DNA from: Actinomycetaceae bacterium
GTDB lineage: Bacteria; Actinomycetota; Actinomycetes; Actinomycetales; Actinomycetaceae
Length of the DNA stretch: 64,000 nt
Assembly (NCBI GenBank): GCA_030528145.1
Contig: JAUMZK010000001.1
Coordinates: forward strand, 425,780 to 489,779
Direction: 5' to 3'
The translations under genes were made by a program, and so were the position numbers. Below, piece after piece: positions 1 through 9,374 of the stretch. The notes under the pieces were generated by a model. The model saw only the letters and a program-made list of their open reading frames with translations, had not been told where the DNA came from and made no database searches. Position 1 is the first letter of the stretch. Each line of letters starts with the position of its first letter.

Positions 1-627
1 CAAGTGCGCACCGCACCCAAGCGCCGCTCCGAGGTCGCGGGCAATCGCCCGCACGTAAGTCCCAGAACTGCAAGTAACTTCCATGTCAAAGTCAGCTACT
101 TCCGTTCCCCAAAACTCCCCCATACGCATCTGCGACGTGCGTTTTAGGCGCGAAATTGTGACCGGTACCGGAGCTAACTCAAAATCAGCTCCTTGGCGAA
201 CCAACTCGTGAGCGCGCCGCCCTGCAACCTTTTTTGCAGATACCGCAGATGGCACCTGCATTACTTCCCCGCTGAGCTTATCTAGCGCCCCATCCACTGC
301 CTCCAATGTCACGCCGCCTCCGCCACAAACCCTGGTAATTTCCCCAGTGGCGTCCTCGGAATGCGTTTCCACGCCCAGGCGCACCGTCGCCTGGTAGTCC
401 TTGTCCGCACCGGTCAGATAGGACAGCAGGCGGGTTCCACCGCCAATTCCCAGGACGAGGACGCCGCTAGCCGCTGGGTCTAACGTTCCGGCATGTCCCA
501 CCTTGCGGGTCCCCGCCAGCCGCCGAAAAGCGGAAACCACGTCGTGGCTGGTAACACCCACAGGTTTATCGACCACAACAATGCCACTGCGTGCGGGAAT
601 TACCGCCCGCGGCACCTCGATACGCAT
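1..627 (-). CDS. truB: tRNA pseudouridine(55) synthase TruB (C-terminus outside window)
   Basis: Converts U55 of tRNA to pseudouridine in the T-loop. The reverse strand reads 209 codons without a stop from ATG at 627 to the window edge. The TruB catalytic motif GTLDP is present, with the nucleophilic Asp at about residue 50 in the segment GHAGTLDPAASGVLVLG. The N-terminal motif VVDKPVGVTSHDVV is typical of TruB. The gene begins 4 nt after the rbfA stop and is the last visible gene of the rimP-nusA-ylxR-infB-rbfA-truB operon. The family is about 290-310 residues, so roughly a third lies beyond the edge. Confidence 0.96.
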   Translation of the reverse strand, partial: MRIEVPRAVIPARSGIVVVDKPVGVTSHDVVSAFRRLAGTRKVGHAGTLDPAASGVLVLGIGGGTRLLSYLTGADKDYQATVRLGVETHSEDATGEITRVCGGGGVTLEAVDGALDKLSGEVMQVPSAVSAKKVAGRRAHELVRQGADFELAPVPVTISRLKRTSQMRMGEFWGTEVADFDMEVTCSSGTYVRAIARDLGAALGCGAHL

Positions 628-631
628 ATGC

Positions 632-1129
632 CTAGTGTTCTTCTGCGAAGCCCGTGTCGGCAGAAACGGTGTCCGCGTCGTCTTCGCCCTCGTAATCTAC
701 GTCCTCATACTGCGGTTCTTTACGGTACGGATCGGCGTCCCCAGCATAAGTTGCGCCTTGGGCGACTTTGGCGATCTCGGCATCACGGCGACGCGCCTCA
801 GCTAAAGCGCTTTCAATGCTGGCAGCGGTTTCCGGCAAAGTATCGGGCTTGAACTGCAAAGTCGGGGTCAGGCGGATCCCCAGCGCTTTACCAACTTCGC
901 TACGAATCAGCCCTTTAGCCGATTCGAGGGCGGTCGCAGTGGACGCTTGCTGCCCGTCATCGCCCATCACCGTATAAAACACGGTCGCGTGCTGCAAGTC
1001 GCCAGTAACCTGACAATCCGTGATCGTCACGAACCCTAAACGCGGGTCCTTGATGCGCCGTTCTAACAGGCGTGCCACGGTCTGTTTGATACGGTCTGCT
1101 ACTTTACGACGGCGGGCTTCATCAGCCAT
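632..1129 (-). CDS. rbfA: 30S ribosome-binding factor RbfA
   Basis: Assembly factor for the 30S subunit, acting on the 5' end of 16S rRNA. The 165-residue product starts MADEARRRKVADRIKQ and carries the KH-like RbfA core with motifs RIKDPRLGFVTITD and TPTLQFKPDTLPE. The C-terminal 35 residues form an acidic tail (EDVDYEGEDDAD), common in actinobacterial RbfA. A GGAGG-like ribosome site (TTTGGAGGAAAAATG) precedes the ATG. It lies between infB and truB, as usual in bacteria. A GC-rich hairpin separates it from infB. Confidence 0.95.
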   Translation of the reverse strand: MADEARRRKVADRIKQTVARLLERRIKDPRLGFVTITDCQVTGDLQHATVFYTVMGDDGQQASTATALESAKGLIRSEVGKALGIRLTPTLQFKPDTLPETAASIESALAEARRRDAEIAKVAQGATYAGDADPYRKEPQYEDVDYEGEDDADTVSADTGFAEEH

Positions 1130-1143
1130 TTTTCCTCCAAATA

Positions 1144-1170
1144 GTTAGGGGGCAGATCGCTGCCCCCAAC
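1144..1170 (-). other. infB-rbfA intergenic hairpin
   Basis: An 8-bp perfect stem (GGGGGCAG / CTGCCCCC, 1148-1155 with 1160-1167), extended by three pairs around a bulged base, fills the short infB-rbfA gap. No T-run follows in the minus direction. It is more likely a partial attenuator or processing hairpin than a full terminator. Confidence 0.5.
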
Positions 1171-1176
1171 CCAAAT

Positions 1177-4110
1177 TTAGGTACGCGGAATTTCCCGCAT
1201 CTCCCAAGTTTCGATAATGTCGCCTACCTGAATATCCTTATGACCCAAGGTAATACCACATTCGAAACCTTCGCGAACTTCGGTAACATCGTCCTTTTCG
1301 CGCCGCAGTGAAGCAATTTCCAAGTCTGGAGCAACCACTACGCCATCGCGAACCAGACGCGCCTTGGCACCACGCTTAATGGTGCCTTTGCGCACCATGG
1401 AACCGGCGATGTTGCCAAACTTGCCGGACCGGAACACTTGCAAAATTTCGGCACTGCCCAAAGCATGCTCCTCGTAAATGGGCTTGAGCATACCTTTGAG
1501 CGCTTTTTCGACCTCTTCAATGGCACTGTAGATAACCGAGTAGTAGTGGATGTCCACGCCTTCGGCATCTGCCAGTTCGGCAACGCGTTCGGCTGGGCGC
1601 ACGTTGAACCCGATGATTACCGCATTGTCTACGGTTGCCAAGTTGACATCATTTTGCGTAATCGCGCCGACGCCACGGTGAATGATACGCAGTGCGACCT
1701 CGTCAGAAACCTCGATCTTAAGCAGCGAGTCTTCCAGAGCTTCAACAGCACCAGACACGTCGCCCTTAATAATGAGGTTAAGGGTTTCGACCTTGCCTTC
1801 TTTATTAAGAGCCGCATCGAATTCTTCGAGGCTGATGCGCTTGCGCCGCTTCGCTAGCTGAGCCTGACGATCGGCAGTTTCGCGCTTTTCGGCGATCTGC
1901 CGCGCCGTGCGGTCATCGGGTGCCACCAAGAAGGAATCGCCCGCCCGCGGCACGGAAGTCAGACCGATAACCTGCACCGGGAACGATGGTCCGGCTTCTT
2001 GAACCGGGGTACCGTGGTCGTTGAACATGGCGCGCACGCGACCATAAGCGCTGCCCACCACAATCGCGTCCCCAACTTTCAAGGTTCCGCGCTGCACCAG
2101 CATGGTTGCCACCGCCCCGCGTCCCTTGTCCAGATTGGCTTCAATGGCGATACCACGCGCTTCCGCATCCGGGTTAGCACGCAGGTCGAGGGCGGCATCT
2201 GCAGTAAGCAGCACGGCTTCCAGCAGTTCTTGAATACCAGTGTGTTGTTTCGCGGAAATATCCACGAACATCACGTCGCCCCCGTATTCTTCGGCAACCA
2301 AGTTGTATTCCGTCAGCTGCGCACGGATCTTGTCTGGATTCGCATCCGGCTTGTCGACCTTGTTCACTGCCACCACAATCGGCACGTCAGCTGATTGGGC
2401 ATGGTTGACAGCTTCTATGGTCTGTGGCATAACACCGTCATCAGCTGCCACCACAATGATGGCAATATCTGTGGCTTCCGCACCGCGCGCACGCATTGCC
2501 GTGAATGCTTCGTGACCCGGCGTATCAATGAACGTGACCGCGCGGGACTGGTCTTCGAGCTTCACGTTCACTTGGTAAGCACCAATATGCTGGGTTATAC
2601 CGCCGTGTTCGCCTGCCACCACGTCCGTATGCCTAATCGCATCCAGCAACTTAGTTTTACCGTGGTCTACGTGACCCATAACAGTAACCACTGGAGGGCG
2701 CGGCTGCAGATTTTCTTCGTCCTGCAGTTCCTCTTCCTCAAGGTGAATATCGAAGGACTCTAAAAGCGCGCGATCTTCGTCCTCGGGCGAAACCATCTTT
2801 ACCACGTACCCGAGCTCAACACCCAGCGTTTGGAAGGTTTCCTCGTCTAAGGACTGGTTCGCGGTAACCATTTCGCCCAAGTGCAGCATTACTGTTACGA
2901 GGGCGGCTGGGTTTACGTTAATCTTTTCCGCAAAATCCGACAGTGACGCGCCTGTGCGAATCCGAATTTCGGTTTCACCATCGCCGCGAGGAACCTGCAC
3001 GCCACCAATCATTGGCGCGTTCTGCTGCTCGAATTCTTGGCGTTTTGCCCGCTTAGATTTGCGTCCTTTGCGCGGACCGCCACCACGCCCGAAAGCACCC
3101 TGCGTGCCGCCGCGACCACCAACGCCGCCGCGACTGCCCCTGGGGAAGCCTCCGCCGGCGCCGCCACCCGCGCGGTTTTGTCCGCCGCGACCGCCACGAC
3201 CACCACGGTTTTGGGCAGGCGCACCCTGTTCTGGCATGGTAGCGGCAGCGCGTCCCGGCATCATATTGGGATTAGGGCGGGGACCGGATAGGCGTTTGCG
3301 TCCTCCGGCACCACCACGGTTTGCCGGATTGCCCGGACCAGTACCGGCACCACTACCACGCCGTTGTGCCCCCTGACCTGGGCGCGGCATACCCTGTGTA
3401 GTAGCAAATGGGTTGTTTCCCGGACGCGGACCAGGGCGCGGACCTGGTCGAGGACCACCAGTCCCACCTGGGCGCGGCATACCCTGTGTAGTAGCGAACG
3501 GGTTGTTTCCCGGACGCGGACCAGGCTTCACCCCTGGTTTAGGAATTGGCGTACCCGTCTTCTTTGCAGAATCGGCAGTAGCTGCCGCCTTCTTGGGACC
3601 GGGTTTTGGAGCTGGTTTCGCGCTGGTGGATCTAGCCTGAGGTTTCGCCCCCGGTTTGGGTGCAGTTTCGCGGGGTTTAGCAGCAGATTTGGCAGGTTTC
3701 TTCGCCGCTGGTTTCGCCACCACTGCGGGACTGGATTGAGTGCCTTCCGTGTCCACTGCAGGCGCTTGCGCGGCAACCTTTGACTTTTCAGCCTTGTCTA
3801 CCGCAGGTACTTTAACGGCTTTTTCCATGCTTTTACGAGTAGCCTTCGGACCTGGTTTAGGGGCTGTTTTAGCCGCTTTAGCAGTTTTTGCAATAGTCTG
3901 CTTGCCATTTTTTTCGGCTGCCTTCTGACCGCCTTTTTTAGCGTCCGAAAAACCGTTCGGGTAAGCCTCACGGACACGCCTGACCACGGGCGCCTCAATG
4001 GTCGAGGACGCAGACTTTACGAACTCACCTTGTTCTTTGAGGATCGCAAGAAGATTCTTAGATGTCGTACCGAGCTCTTTCGCAAGCTCGTGCACACGCA
4101 GTTTTGCCAC
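1177..4110 (-). CDS. infB: translation initiation factor IF-2
   Basis: GTPase that places initiator tRNA on the 30S subunit and promotes subunit joining. The 977-residue product begins with the IF2_N module ([14 protein letters not shown], 1-50). A long Ala/Pro/Gly/Lys-rich linker follows (about 60-365), containing two copies of a [14 protein letters not shown] block encoded by a 60-bp DNA repeat. A basic RGG-like patch comes next. The G domain has G1 GHVDHGKT (479-486), G3 DTPGHE (about 529) and G4 NKVD (about 583), followed by domains II-IV to the C-terminus. Length and long basic linker match actinobacterial IF-2. It lies downstream of ylxR with 57 nt between them. Confidence 0.98.
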   Translation of the reverse strand: MAKLRVHELAKELGTTSKNLLAILKEQGEFVKSASSTIEAPVVRRVREAYPNGFSDAKKGGQKAAEKNGKQTIAKTAKAAKTAPKPGPKATRKSMEKAVKVPAVDKAEKSKVAAQAPAVDTEGTQSSPAVVAKPAAKKPAKSAAKPRETAPKPGAKPQARSTSAKPAPKPGPKKAAATADSAKKTGTPIPKPGVKPGPRPGNNPFATTQGMPRPGGTGGPRPGPRPGPRPGNNPFATTQGMPRPGQGAQRRGSGAGTGPGNPANRGGAGGRKRLSGPRPNPNMMPGRAAATMPEQGAPAQNRGGRGGRGGQNRAGGGAGGGFPRGSRGGVGGRGGTQGAFGRGGGPRKGRKSKRAKRQEFEQQNAPMIGGVQVPRGDGETEIRIRTGASLSDFAEKINVNPAALVTVMLHLGEMVTANQSLDEETFQTLGVELGYVVKMVSPEDEDRALLESFDIHLEEEELQDEENLQPRPPVVTVMGHVDHGKTKLLDAIRHTDVVAGEHGGITQHIGAYQVNVKLEDQSRAVTFIDTPGHEAFTAMRARGAEATDIAIIVVAADDGVMPQTIEAVNHAQSADVPIVVAVNKVDKPDANPDKIRAQLTEYNLVAEEYGGDVMFVDISAKQHTGIQELLEAVLLTADAALDLRANPDAEARGIAIEANLDKGRGAVATMLVQRGTLKVGDAIVVGSAYGRVRAMFNDHGTPVQEAGPSFPVQVIGLTSVPRAGDSFLVAPDDRTARQIAEKRETADRQAQLAKRRKRISLEEFDAALNKEGKVETLNLIIKGDVSGAVEALEDSLLKIEVSDEVALRIIHRGVGAITQNDVNLATVDNAVIIGFNVRPAERVAELADAEGVDIHYYSVIYSAIEEVEKALKGMLKPIYEEHALGSAEILQVFRSGKFGNIAGSMVRKGTIKRGAKARLVRDGVVVAPDLEIASLRREKDDVTEVREGFECGITLGHKDIQVGDIIETWEMREIPRT
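3376..3525. repeat. 60-bp direct repeat inside infB
   Basis: Bases 3376-3435 and 3466-3525 match over 60 bp with two differences (a/g and t/c), at a 90-bp period. They encode the duplicated Pro/Gly linker block of IF-2 and keep the reading frame. It is a recent in-frame duplication within low-complexity coding sequence. Confidence 0.9.
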
Positions 4111-4167
4111 AACTCTCCTGTTCGGGTCCGCCCCGAACAGGACGGACGATTTACTTTTGCTGGCAGC

Positions 4168-4524
4168 TCATCGCTGGGTACTCATCGGGTGCCCATCAGC
4201 TTCCAACCCGCTTTCGTCTAGGTCCTCGTAGCCGAGGACAAGCCTCACTTCGCGAAAGGCATCACTAAAGCTAGGAACTGACACTCTTTGCCGCAACGCC
4301 CTCGAAAAAGCCCCAATCTTCTGCGCTTTCTCCCAGCAACGCAACCGGTAATGAATCCAGGCTCCACGCCCTTGCCTATACCCTAAGCAAACCGAAACAG
4401 TTTGCCCCTGGGCAACCAACCGAACCATACGGGTTCGTGGTTCGCGTAAACGGCACCCAATACAGGTCCGTACCGGTGCGGAATCACCAGCACGTTGCCG
4501 CTCAGATGCTAGTCTACCTGTCAT
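4168..4524 (-). CDS. ylxR: YlxR family RNA-binding protein (RnpM-like)
   Basis: Small basic protein of the YlxR/DUF448 family; the Bacillus member RnpM binds RNase P RNA. The 118-residue product shows the family signature RTCIGCR (19-25) followed by REPRTRMVRLVAQG. Its ATG overlaps the nusA stop (ATGA at 4521-4524), so the two are translationally coupled. The position between nusA and infB is the classical location. It continues about 40 residues beyond the conserved core with no recognisable motif. Confidence 0.92.
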   Translation of the reverse strand: MTGRLASERQRAGDSAPVRTCIGCRLREPRTRMVRLVAQGQTVSVCLGYRQGRGAWIHYRLRCWEKAQKIGAFSRALRQRVSVPSFSDAFREVRLVLGYEDLDESGLEADGHPMSTQR

Positions 4525-5567
4525 TGATCCCTGGAGGTAGGCTGGTCTCCCGCCATGTCGTGTGTGTCTGGTCTCGAATTTTTGGAAACTTCCAGGTTCG
4601 GCTCAGCTGCGCCCTCGGGAACAATATCAATCTTGCAACCAGTCAAACGCGCAGCCAAGCGGGCATTTTGCCCCTCCCGACCGATCGCCAAGGACAGCTG
4701 ATAATCAGGAACAACTACGCGTGCCTGCGCAGGCGCCCTACTAACCAATGTGACAGATGACACCTTGGCTGGGGAAAGCGCGTTCGCCACAAACCGAGTG
4801 ACGTCCTCAGAGAAATAAATCACATCGATTTTTTCCCCACCCAAATCTGACATTACTGCACGCACACGCCCACCCATGGGACCAATACAAGCCCCCTTCG
4901 GGTTCACGTTCTTGTCTTGCGTGCTAACGGCAATCTTGGTGCGGTAGCCAGCTTCACGAGCAATAGATTCGATTCGCACAACGCCCTCGGTCAATTCGGG
5001 AACTTCGCGTTCGAACAGGCGACGCACCAATTCGGGATGCCGTCGCGACAATTCAATGCGCGCCCCTTTGTCCGTGCGCGTAACCCGTACCACGTAAGCG
5101 CGAATCAGGTCCCCATGTGCCAGCCGTTCACCCGGAATTTGTTCATTTTCCGGCAATATCGCTTCATAGTCCCCCACCTGCACCATTACCGTATAAGGGT
5201 TACGCGACTGTTGCACCCGCCCCGCCACAATAGTGCCCGTCTTGTCCGCAAACTCGCCTAAGACCTGCGCATCCTCGGCTTCTTTCAGCCGTTGCACAAT
5301 CATAGAACGCGCCACCTGGGTGGCAATACGCCCAAACCCACTGGGAGTGTCGTCAAATTCTCCCAGTGGGTTGCCGTCCTTGTCTTCTTCCGTGGCGAAG
5401 ACAGTAACGCGACCTGCATTATCAATTTCTACGCGTGCCTTCGGTAACGCCCCAGGCACGTTGTGGTATGCCTTCAACAGTGCGTTCTCAATTGCATCTA
5501 CCAGGGTGCCCAGGCTGATCCCACGTTCGTTTTCGACCGCGCGCAGCGCCGCCATATCAATTTCCAT
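4521..5567 (-). CDS. nusA: transcription termination/antitermination factor NusA
   Basis: Binds RNA polymerase and nascent RNA, modulating pausing, termination and antitermination. The 348 residues give an N-terminal RNAP-binding domain (1-115), an S1 domain (about 115-190, segment GTIVAGRVQQSRNPYTVMVQVGD) and two KH domains (about 200-345). The KH1 motif CIGPMGGRVRAVMSDLGGEKID is clear. No extra acidic C-terminal repeats are present, as in other actinobacteria. Its ATG overlaps the last base of the rimP stop (TAATG). Confidence 0.97.
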   Translation of the reverse strand: MEIDMAALRAVENERGISLGTLVDAIENALLKAYHNVPGALPKARVEIDNAGRVTVFATEEDKDGNPLGEFDDTPSGFGRIATQVARSMIVQRLKEAEDAQVLGEFADKTGTIVAGRVQQSRNPYTVMVQVGDYEAILPENEQIPGERLAHGDLIRAYVVRVTRTDKGARIELSRRHPELVRRLFEREVPELTEGVVRIESIAREAGYRTKIAVSTQDKNVNPKGACIGPMGGRVRAVMSDLGGEKIDVIYFSEDVTRFVANALSPAKVSSVTLVSRAPAQARVVVPDYQLSLAIGREGQNARLAARLTGCKIDIVPEGAAEPNLEVSKNSRPDTHDMAGDQPTSRDQ

Positions 5568-6043
5568 TAGTGCCCCCTAGCCATGACAATTACGGTGCGA
5601 GCCCCAATAATTGATTGTTTTTCAATTGTGTGGGGTTGCCCCGCCGTTTCGACCATAATTTTGCCGTCGTTTACTTCCACCAGTTTACCTGACAGCTTTT
5701 CGTCCTCTAAAACAATTTCAACATTGCGAGTGAGCGCCCGCCGAAAATCCCGGTCTGTCCGCAATTCACGTTCCGCCCCTGGGGTACCAATTTCGAGGAC
5801 GTATTCCCCGGAAATGGGGTCCAGTTCATCAATTCTGGCGCCAAGAAGGCGGCTAATGTCTCCGATCTGGTCAGAGTCTACCCCGCCCGGTCCGTCCTCC
5901 AAGTCGACAGTAACCACCAGGCGCGTGTATTTTCCCGCCTTTTTCAGGGCAATATCCAAAATTGTCAACCCAGATTTGTTCGCGATTGGTTCCAGTTCCT
6001 GCCGCAGTTTCTGGGGCAAGTTATCCTGAGTGGTTACTGCCAT
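5567..6043 (-). CDS. rimP: ribosome maturation factor RimP
   Basis: Needed for 30S maturation. I place the start at ATG 6043 (MAVTTQDN) because GGAGG lies 4 nt upstream; the longer open frame to 6067 would begin with TTG. The 158-residue product contains the RimP core LDIALKKAGKYTRLVVTVD and the segment YVLEIGTPGAERELRTDRDFRRA. It is the first gene of the nusA-infB operon and is divergent from the lipoprotein gene at 6094. Confidence 0.93.
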   Translation of the reverse strand: MAVTTQDNLPQKLRQELEPIANKSGLTILDIALKKAGKYTRLVVTVDLEDGPGGVDSDQIGDISRLLGARIDELDPISGEYVLEIGTPGAERELRTDRDFRRALTRNVEIVLEDEKLSGKLVEVNDGKIMVETAGQPHTIEKQSIIGARTVIVMARGH

Positions 6044-6093
6044 GTCGCCTCCGTTTTCCACTAACAATGTTATCCGTGCAATGATTCTAATTG

Positions 6094-7050
6094 ATGAATA
6101 TTCGTTTGCGCTTTGCTGTTATGTTCGTGGTCGCAGGCACTTTGTCCGGGTGCAGTGTGCATTTGGATTTAGGACCCTTAGATTTGCCATCTCTTTCCAC
6201 GTCCGAGGTGGCGCGCAACAACGCTGCCGTATGCGACAGCAATATTTCCCAAGCAGTAACCAAGCTGTCTTTGGATGGACAGGCAGCCACGTTCGCTAAA
6301 TCCCAGTCGCGGACCCGCCTGGACGTGTTTGGTCCGGTTTGGCGGGGGTGGTCGGGCAAAATTCCCGAGGGCGGTGGGCGGCCCCCATCTTTACCTCCCG
6401 CCCCCACTACCCCAGCAGCCTTAATGAAGGAAGCGCAGAGGTGTGTAGCGCAGGCGCGCGTGGACTCCCAGGTTGTTAGCGACGTAGAACTAGCCAGGCT
6501 TTTAGCAAGCGCAGCCGCTGCCCGCAGCGTTGAGGCCGCCCGGTTAGCGAAAGAGCTGTCAATACCAACGGAACCGGTCACCGCAAACCCGGCCACCGCC
6601 CTCGCATATGAACGCGAAAAGAAGAAGTATTTTTCAGACACATCCGAAAAGCCGCGTCTGAGCGCCGGGGTGACGCAACGACGTATCACAACCCCACCAC
6701 CGGGGCTGGTGAAGGCGTTGGATCAGGCACGCTACCAGTTGGAATGGGCGGCGGCACGCAGTAATGACGCAATTGCGGATGATTACATGAGCATCGCGCA
6801 TAAACTGCAAGCGCAAATTCAGTCCTTGGTGGAAGCCGGAGTCAGTGACGACCGCGAGCCAACCTACCCAGTTGCAGGTCCTAGCACCGCCCAAAAAACG
6901 CTAGCTGGGGTGCTGGCGCAAGAGTTAGAAGTGGTGGGTTCTTCCAGTGAAGACATCGCTGATGACCTCCCCCAACTAGTAGGACAAATAGTTGCCGTAC
7001 AAGCAAAAATGGGGCAAGCGCCCGCGCCTTTCCCTGGGTTGAAACCATAA
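6094..7050 (+). CDS. DUF4439 (ferritin-like) lipoprotein
   Basis: 318-residue exported lipoprotein. A short hydrophobic signal ends in the lipobox LSGC (about residues 18-21), so it should be diacylated and held on the outer face of the membrane. The C-terminal 150 residues resemble the actinobacterial DUF4439 ferritin-like helix pair: ALDQARYQLEWAAARSND, then a region ending DREPTYPVAGPSTAQKTLAG. The family is commonly encoded next to rimP in actinobacteria, matching this divergent position. Start ATG 6094 is chosen over the in-frame TTG one codon upstream. The ribosome site is weak. Function of the family is unknown. Confidence 0.75.
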   Translation: MNIRLRFAVMFVVAGTLSGCSVHLDLGPLDLPSLSTSEVARNNAAVCDSNISQAVTKLSLDGQAATFAKSQSRTRLDVFGPVWRGWSGKIPEGGGRPPSLPPAPTTPAALMKEAQRCVAQARVDSQVVSDVELARLLASAAAARSVEAARLAKELSIPTEPVTANPATALAYEREKKKYFSDTSEKPRLSAGVTQRRITTPPPGLVKALDQARYQLEWAAARSNDAIADDYMSIAHKLQAQIQSLVEAGVSDDREPTYPVAGPSTAQKTLAGVLAQELEVVGSSSEDIADDLPQLVGQIVAVQAKMGQAPAPFPGLKP

Positions 7051-7077
7051 AAACGGCTATGGAAAAATGCCGAGTAG

Positions 7078-7332
7078 TTTCTACAGTCCCGCAGTGGCGG
7101 CATCCGTGTTTACTCTTGCCTTAGCGCAGACGACGCCCGTGTTTGGCTGTCGTGTACCGAGCCGCACCTGCCTCGCATCATGGTGGCGGAAATGTCGGGC
7201 AAGGTCGAAAATAAGCAAAAAACTTAGCGACCCCTCGTTGCTGTGTATACGCCTAAGCCTCAAAAGGTACAAGAAACGGTTACTAGCCTCAGCGCTGACA
7301 GCATATCGCGATACATTACAATGCGGATATGA
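7078..7332 (+). pseudogene. remnant of unidentified ORF beside tRNA-Asn
   Basis: In one plus-strand frame, bases 7078-7332 read as protein-like sequence (DDARVWLSCTEPHLPRIMVA, later RPLVAVYTPKPQKVQE and ITMRI) interrupted by one in-frame TAG at 7225. It ends in TGA at 7330-7332, overlapping an ATG (ATGA) that opens the next remnant. No upstream start remains. I do not recognise the family. Confidence 0.35.
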
Positions 7333-7560
7333 GTAAAAGACATTGACCTATTCGGATATTGTGGCTGGGAATGTCCGTGCAGAGACCGCGCGGGCGGGCA
7401 TGAATGCAACTAAAATTGCTAAAGCTCTAGGGGTTACCAAGGTCGCGGTATACCGGCGGTGGCATGGAGCTGTACCGTGGGGCTTAATGAATTGGAGGTA
7501 GTTGCGGGCGTTCTTGGTGTGGACCTAGAAGAGCTACTTAAACAAAAATCCCGGCACTAC
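7329..7560 (+). pseudogene. degraded XRE-type helix-turn-helix regulator
   Basis: Starting from ATG 7329 and after a frame change near 7343, the plus strand encodes an XRE-like HTH (NATKIAKALGVTKVAVYRRW). A second frame change at the G-run near 7480 is needed to continue into LNELEVVAGVLGVDLEELLKQK, the usual end of such domains. Two frameshifts in 220 bp indicate a dead gene. It lies against the 3' side of tRNA-Asn and overlaps that tRNA's terminator, suggesting the scar of an element once integrated there. Confidence 0.5.
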
Positions 7561-7566
7561 GCCGGG
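7543..7566 (-). terminator. terminator of tRNA-Asn
   Basis: On the minus strand CCCGGC-GTAGT-GCCGGG is followed by ATTTTTG, 9 nt past the tRNA 3' end. This is a canonical intrinsic terminator. Confidence 0.85.
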
Positions 7567-7574
7567 GGTCTAAG

Positions 7575-7646
<72 letters not shown>

Positions 7647-7748
7647 CCGCAACGAAATAAAACTTATCAGAGACCCTACCAATACTCCTAATCGACAGCC
7701 TCAATTGCGACCAGCAACACAGGATTTACGGGAGGTTTCGCGCCTAGT

Positions 7749-8387
7749 TCAGCCGTTTTCGCTGGAAAACACCGGTTCATCCGGGGACTTCGCAGCAGGC
7801 AACCCTACCTGATTACGCACCAAACTTTCCAAAGACCCCAAAAGTTCGCGTTCGTCCTCGGAAATAGTTCGCGTAGCAGTCGCGTAACTAAATAACCGCC
7901 CCTTCTTCCTGAGGGCGACCGCAATCAGTAATCCTCCACCGGATAGTTTGCGTTTCAAGGTGAGCACGTGCGACTGTTCGATCCCCTCGCGAACGTCGTC
8001 CAAAAAAATGTGAACATCCACCACTGTCGGAGTAAATCGCAGAGTCGGCCAAGAAGGCTCCTGAAACCGAACCGTGAGTGCCTCCGTCTGCGGATCCCAC
8101 GCCGCGTGCGCAATCTGATGCCAATAGAAAAAAGCCCCCTCGCCACACGCGTGCGCATCGCCCTCGTCCCCCCTATAGGCCGCAGTTGAGTCACCAATAT
8201 CGCAAGATCCATCCGATACTTCCCGTACCCCCTCAGGATCGAGCTTTTGGGATACCTTTGTCGCTTCTGCCGTATTTTCAACCCACAGAGCCAACCCGTC
8301 CCGTGTTGCAATAATCTCACCTTCAACCAGGGGAAGATGGCGCCAAATTGGGCTACCAGCAGGAATTACGTTCTCAATACTGTTCAT
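7749..8387 (-). CDS. hypothetical protein (212 aa)
   Basis: A 212-residue acidic, soluble-looking protein with no signal peptide or membrane segment; I do not recognise a family. The N-terminus MNSIENVIPAGSPIWRHLPL and the segment VVDVHIFLDDVREGIEQSH read as genuine protein. It contains three copies of the CGAGGRCG-type word, as do backbone genes, which argues against recent acquisition. It stands alone between tRNA-Asn (same strand) and the CAT tRNA (opposite strand). Confidence 0.65.
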   Translation of the reverse strand: MNSIENVIPAGSPIWRHLPLVEGEIIATRDGLALWVENTAEATKVSQKLDPEGVREVSDGSCDIGDSTAAYRGDEGDAHACGEGAFFYWHQIAHAAWDPQTEALTVRFQEPSWPTLRFTPTVVDVHIFLDDVREGIEQSHVLTLKRKLSGGGLLIAVALRKKGRLFSYATATRTISEDERELLGSLESLVRNQVGLPAAKSPDEPVFSSENG

Positions 8388-8448
8388 GCGATCAAACTAC
8401 CGAATCTCAAATTGTGTGTCCGTCATAAATTTTACTAAAATATAGTAG

Positions 8449-8522
8449 CCCCCTGTAGCTCAGTCGGTTAGAGCAGTGGACTCATAATCCATTGGTCCTG
8501 GGTTCGAGTCCCAGCGGGGGGA
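8449..8522 (+). tRNA. tRNA with CAT anticodon (elongator Met or Ile2)
   Basis: 74-nt cloverleaf. The acceptor is CCCCCTG/CGGGGGG with discriminator A. The D-arm contains AGCTCAGTCGGTTAGAGC, the anticodon arm TGGACTCATAATCCA has loop CTCATAA, and the T-arm is GGTTCGAGTCC. CCA is not encoded. A paired C1-G72 rules out an ordinary initiator tRNA. Elongator Met and lysidine-modified Ile2 cannot be separated by eye. Its 3' end is duplicated at 9592-9631, marking an integration site. Confidence 0.92.
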
Positions 8523-8528
8523 CTTTTT
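8489..8528 (+). repeat. att-like site, left copy (tRNA 3' end)
   Basis: Forty bases covering the T-arm, acceptor end and T-run of the CAT tRNA recur at 9592-9631 with one mismatch; the last 34 bases are identical. Duplication of a tRNA 3' end is the standard footprint of a tyrosine-integrase element. Confidence 0.85.
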
Positions 8529-8868
8529 AGGCGGGGCGAAAAATGTACGTACCTTCCCGCAGTATAAAGCAGGAGCTGAGTCGCTAATGTCGACCGCAAT
8601 AATGGAATCCACCGGTTCATTTTCAAAACCAGCGAGGAACCCACACTAGAAATCTTTGACTGCAGCGAGCGGTTCTACAACCGAATTACACCCCGCTAGA
8701 ACCAGGGCGGTCAAAATCCGAAAGAATACGAACAACAACAAATCAGGTTCATCAAAGACACGAAAACGTTACTTTACCCACAAATTACAACTGGCAACAA
8801 AACCGAGCAAATTCCGCGGTTGTGGAAGAAAAGGTAAAAATTTTTTGCCTATGTATCACTAGTAAGTG

Positions 8869-9114
8869 ATGATTCACCAGCGTATCACTCAATGTCACCC
8901 GGAGATAACAAGTGAAGATGTTTTAGTAGCGTTTCGCTCACTAATGGTAAGTGCTAGGCGTGCTGATGGATACTTTATAGGTATTGGTTTAGACGCACGC
9001 GGACGCAATATTGAGTTGGTCTACGCGGCGCGTGGAGAAGAATTTTTAGTGTTCCACGCTTTTACTCCACCTACGAAAAAATTTTTACGAGAGATCGAAA
9101 GGAAAGAAAAATGA
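8869..9114 (+). CDS. BrnT-like toxin of a type II toxin-antitoxin pair
   Basis: 81-residue basic protein. The pattern of an N-terminal helix, then YFIGIGLDARGRNIELVY and EEFLVFHAFTPP, followed by a basic C-terminal helix (KKFLREIERKEK), resembles BrnT-type RNases of the RelE superfamily. ATG 8869 is preferred to GTG 8866; the ribosome site is poor. Its stop overlaps the next ATG (ATGA, 9111-9114). Toxin-first order with an RHH protein second is that of brnT-brnA. Similarity is judged by eye only. Confidence 0.6.
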   Translation: MIHQRITQCHPEITSEDVLVAFRSLMVSARRADGYFIGIGLDARGRNIELVYAARGEEFLVFHAFTPPTKKFLREIERKEK

Positions 9115-9374
9115 AAGATAAAGAGTTACTAGAGCGCTTCAATCTAACCGAGCAATACGTTGACGCGGTTGCTGAAAGCGTTGAAGATGAAAACATGTCT
9201 GACGATATTCAAGGCGCGCTAATTTGGTCACCCCAACGTCTAAGCAACGATGAACTAACCACTATAAGCGTGCGCATGCCGACCTCGCTCGCACAAAAAT
9301 TAAGCCGAGATGCTACCAAATATGGGCTTACCCGTAGCGAGTACATAAGACGAAAACTAGCTCACAGTGCCTAA
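9111..9374 (+). CDS. ribbon-helix-helix antitoxin (BrnA-like)
   Basis: 87-residue protein. The C-terminal 40 residues form a ribbon-helix-helix DNA-binding domain: strand TTISVRMPTSLAQKL, then helices SRDATKYGLTRSEYIRRKL. The acidic N-terminal half would bind the toxin. A good GAAAGGAAAG ribosome site precedes ATG 9111. It is translationally coupled to the toxin gene and would be expected to repress the pair. Confidence 0.75.
   Translation: MKDKELLERFNLTEQYVDAVAESVEDENMSDDIQGALIWSPQRLSNDELTTISVRMPTSLAQKLSRDATKYGLTRSEYIRRKLAHSA

Noticed and set aside
3060..3540. Repeated Gly/Pro/Arg-coding sequence in infB as a CRISPR or mobile repeat
   Set aside because: The repeats keep the IF-2 reading frame and encode its known low-complexity linker.
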